Positions 62,807 through 64,000 of a stretch of 64,000 bases of DNA are shown one piece after another. This DNA is from Methylococcus sp. EFPC2. GTDB taxonomy: Bacteria > Pseudomonadota > Gammaproteobacteria > Methylococcales > Methylococcaceae. Every line of letters starts with the position of its first letter. Position 1 is the first letter of the stretch. The DNA lies in the NCBI RefSeq assembly GCF_016925495.1, contig NZ_CP070491.1, positions 310,001 through 374,000 of the forward strand, read 5' to 3'. Below the pieces are notes generated by a model, which was not told where the DNA came from, did not search any database, and saw only the letters and a list, made by a program, of their open reading frames with translations. Both the position numbers and the translations under genes were made by a program.

Positions 62807-62854
62807 TTTCTGTATATTGTGTATTAAGCGACTAACAAACACCATATCTAGCGT
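62807..62854 (-). promoter_or_regulatory. nrdB promoter with two NrdR-box-like sites
   Basis: On the minus strand a -35 TTGTTA (62833-62838) and -10 TATACA (62811-62816) are 16 bases apart. Two 16-bp sites resemble the NrdR consensus ACACWATATMTWGTGT: ACACAATATACAGAAA (62807-62822) and, on the + strand, ACACCATATCTAGCGT (62839-62854). Their centres are 32 bases apart, i.e. three helical turns, as in known NrdR pairs. One overlaps the -10. Confidence 0.65.
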
Positions 62855-63189
62855 TGGGCTTGTTTGATCATGCGAGCCAGCGAGTCGGCTACCGCCTTGG
62901 CTTCGGCCAGGCCCAGCCCGGTCGCCTCGCGCAGAGCCTTGATGGCTTCTATCGTCTTGTCGCCGCGGATCAAGGTTTGAACCTCGGCCGAGGTCGATGC
63001 ATCGAGGCTGACGGTCTTGCCGTTCACCGCGAGTTTGAGTTCCTGGGCATTTGCGCTTTCCAACGAGGCTCCGGCATCCAGACCGGGCTTGCGCCAGCGT
63101 GCCGCGATCCAGCCGACGAGGAAACCGAAGACGATGCCCATCAGCAGCAAGGCGTAGTCCTTGGGGATGCCGAGATTATTCAGGTCCAT
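62848..63189 (-). CDS. Membrane-anchored L7/L12 C-terminal-domain-like protein
   Basis: 113 aa. One N-terminal helix (YALLLMGIVFGFLVGWIAA) is followed by a linker and a domain like the C-terminal domain of ribosomal protein L7/L12: GDKTIEAIKALREATGLGL then AEAKAVADSL. In L12 this face binds translation factors. A membrane-tethered version is unusual and its partner is unknown. The stop lies inside the nrdB regulatory region. Confidence 0.8.
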   Translation of the reverse strand: MDLNNLGIPKDYALLLMGIVFGFLVGWIAARWRKPGLDAGASLESANAQELKLAVNGKTVSLDASTSAEVQTLIRGDKTIEAIKALREATGLGLAEAKAVADSLARMIKQAQR

Positions 63190-63199
63190 GGCGCTCTCC

Positions 63200-64000
63200 T
63201 CAAACCGGCTTTTTCGCGCGGAAGATGTAATAGCGCGCCAGTCCTTCGTTGAAGATCTTCCATTGGGCGAGGGCGACCTTGAAGTTGGCGGTCTGTGCCT
63301 TCTTGCGCAGGCCCAGCCAGTGCATGACGACCTGCATGGGATAAGTCCACAGCGCGGTCAGATACATGCGCCGCGCCGAGGGCAGGGTCTCCTTGGTGGC
63401 TTCCGTGACATGCACTTCGCGGAAACCGCATTCCTCCATGCCGGACTGGAACTCCTCCGCCGACGCCAGATTGGGCACCGCCCAGCCATTGAGGCAATCC
63501 ATGATGGCCTGCCATTCGGATTCGTCGAATTCCCGCTTGGTGACATAGCCGTCGCAGGCGATCAGGGTGCCGCCCGGCTTCAATACGCGATAGGCCTCGC
63601 GGAAAAAATCGCGCTTGTCGACCGCGTAGCAGGAGCTTTCCACCGCCCAGACCACGTCGAAGCTCGCATCCGGGAAAGTGGTGGCGAGGAAGTCCATGGC
63701 ATGAAATTCGGTCTTGTCCGAAACGCCGTGCCGTGCCGCGTTGCGCGTGGCGTGCTGTGCCTGCTGCTCGCTCACGGTGATGCCGGTCGCGTGCGCGCCG
63801 CGGTGTTTGGCCAGCCAGATGGAGCTTCCGCCTATGCCGCAGCCGGCGTCCAGCACGCGATCACCCGCCTTGATGCCGGCGATATCGGCCATGATGCGGT
63901 TCTTGTTCAACAGCGCCTGGCTGTGGGTCTTGATGCCTTCTTCCCAGTAGCCGTAATGCAGGGCCAGGTTCTCGTTGTCGAACCAGGCGGTGCGGTAGTC
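63200..64000 (-). CDS. SAM-dependent methyltransferase (gamma-tocopherol methyltransferase-like), partial
   Basis: The gene runs off the right edge; 266 codons are visible and the start is outside. Motif I is VLDAGCGIGGSSIWLAK, then ITVSEQQAQHA, DVVWAVESSCYAVDK and YRVLKPGGTLIACDG. This pattern is shared by small-molecule C- and O-methyltransferases of the tocopherol/sarcosine-glycine type. The substrate is unknown. The stop is 10 bases before the L7/L12-like gene, so they may share a transcript. Confidence 0.85.
   Translation of the reverse strand, partial: DYRTAWFDNENLALHYGYWEEGIKTHSQALLNKNRIMADIAGIKAGDRVLDAGCGIGGSSIWLAKHRGAHATGITVSEQQAQHATRNAARHGVSDKTEFHAMDFLATTFPDASFDVVWAVESSCYAVDKRDFFREAYRVLKPGGTLIACDGYVTKREFDESEWQAIMDCLNGWAVPNLASAEEFQSGMEECGFREVHVTEATKETLPSARRMYLTALWTYPMQVVMHWLGLRKKAQTANFKVALAQWKIFNEGLARYYIFRAKKPV

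Overview
The window reads as a piece of a GC-rich gammaproteobacterial chromosome. The evidence is a Gram-negative outer-membrane gene (Kdo transferase), cmoA, glnE, purEK, cysDN and mutL typical of that class, plus a VPxPA-CTERM (exosortase-sorted) protein. The gene mix and the many small palindromic intergenic elements would fit a Methylococcales-type methanotroph, but no methane-oxidation gene lies in the window, so that placement is only an inference. No rRNA, tRNA or complete transposase gene was seen.

Layout. 1-1.1 kb: a decayed phosphatidylinositol-specific phospholipase C. 1.1-9.9 kb: a defence island with a type I restriction-modification system in the unusual order hsdR-hsdS-(PrrC-like ATPase)-(hairpin cluster)-(broken yhcG/DUF1016 nuclease)-hsdM, mostly joined by 4-bp ATGA overlaps. 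10.4-15.8 kb: a GH57 glycosidase, a tiny Cys-rich protein overlapping a Mut7-C protein, an exported-looking L-isoaspartate methyltransferase and an APC permease. 16-26.6 kb: a signalling block (MASE3/PAS histidine kinase, single-domain receiver, REC-REC-PAS-GAF-PAS-GGDEF-EAL protein), an acyl-CoA dehydrogenase, a SemiSWEET, a dicarboxylate/amino-acid symporter and an HD-GYP protein. 26.8-30.8 kb: ychF, GDP-mannose synthesis and waaA. 30.9-37.1 kb: a compact type I-G (formerly I-U) CRISPR-Cas locus on the minus strand, csb1-csb2-[array]-cas3-csb3. Its five-repeat array lies inside the cas operon, and there are no adaptation genes or Csx17.

37.5-49.3 kb: the VPxPA-CTERM protein, a cupin, a glutathione transferase, purEK, a heptad-repeat lipoprotein, cysDN (CysN ends in a decayed APS-kinase domain), a lipoprotein cytochrome c, glnE and ilvE. 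49.6-59.1 kb: mutL, a deaminase, an esterase-fold protein that has lost its catalytic residues, small unknown genes, DUF3175, a YbhB/PEBP protein, a heme-binding diguanylate cyclase, and a cmoA plus isoprenylcysteine-methyltransferase-like pair. 59.1-61 kb: a mosaic of palindromic repeats with a duplicated gene tail. 61-64 kb: a small membrane protein, nrdB behind a promoter overlapped by two NrdR-box-like sites, a membrane-anchored L7/L12-CTD protein and the end of a SAM methyltransferase cut by the window edge.

The most distinctive items are the CRISPR locus with its embedded array, the type I RM island with a PrrC-like gene and a disrupted DUF1016 nuclease, the catalytically dead esterase, and the repeat mosaic at 60.3-61.0 kb.
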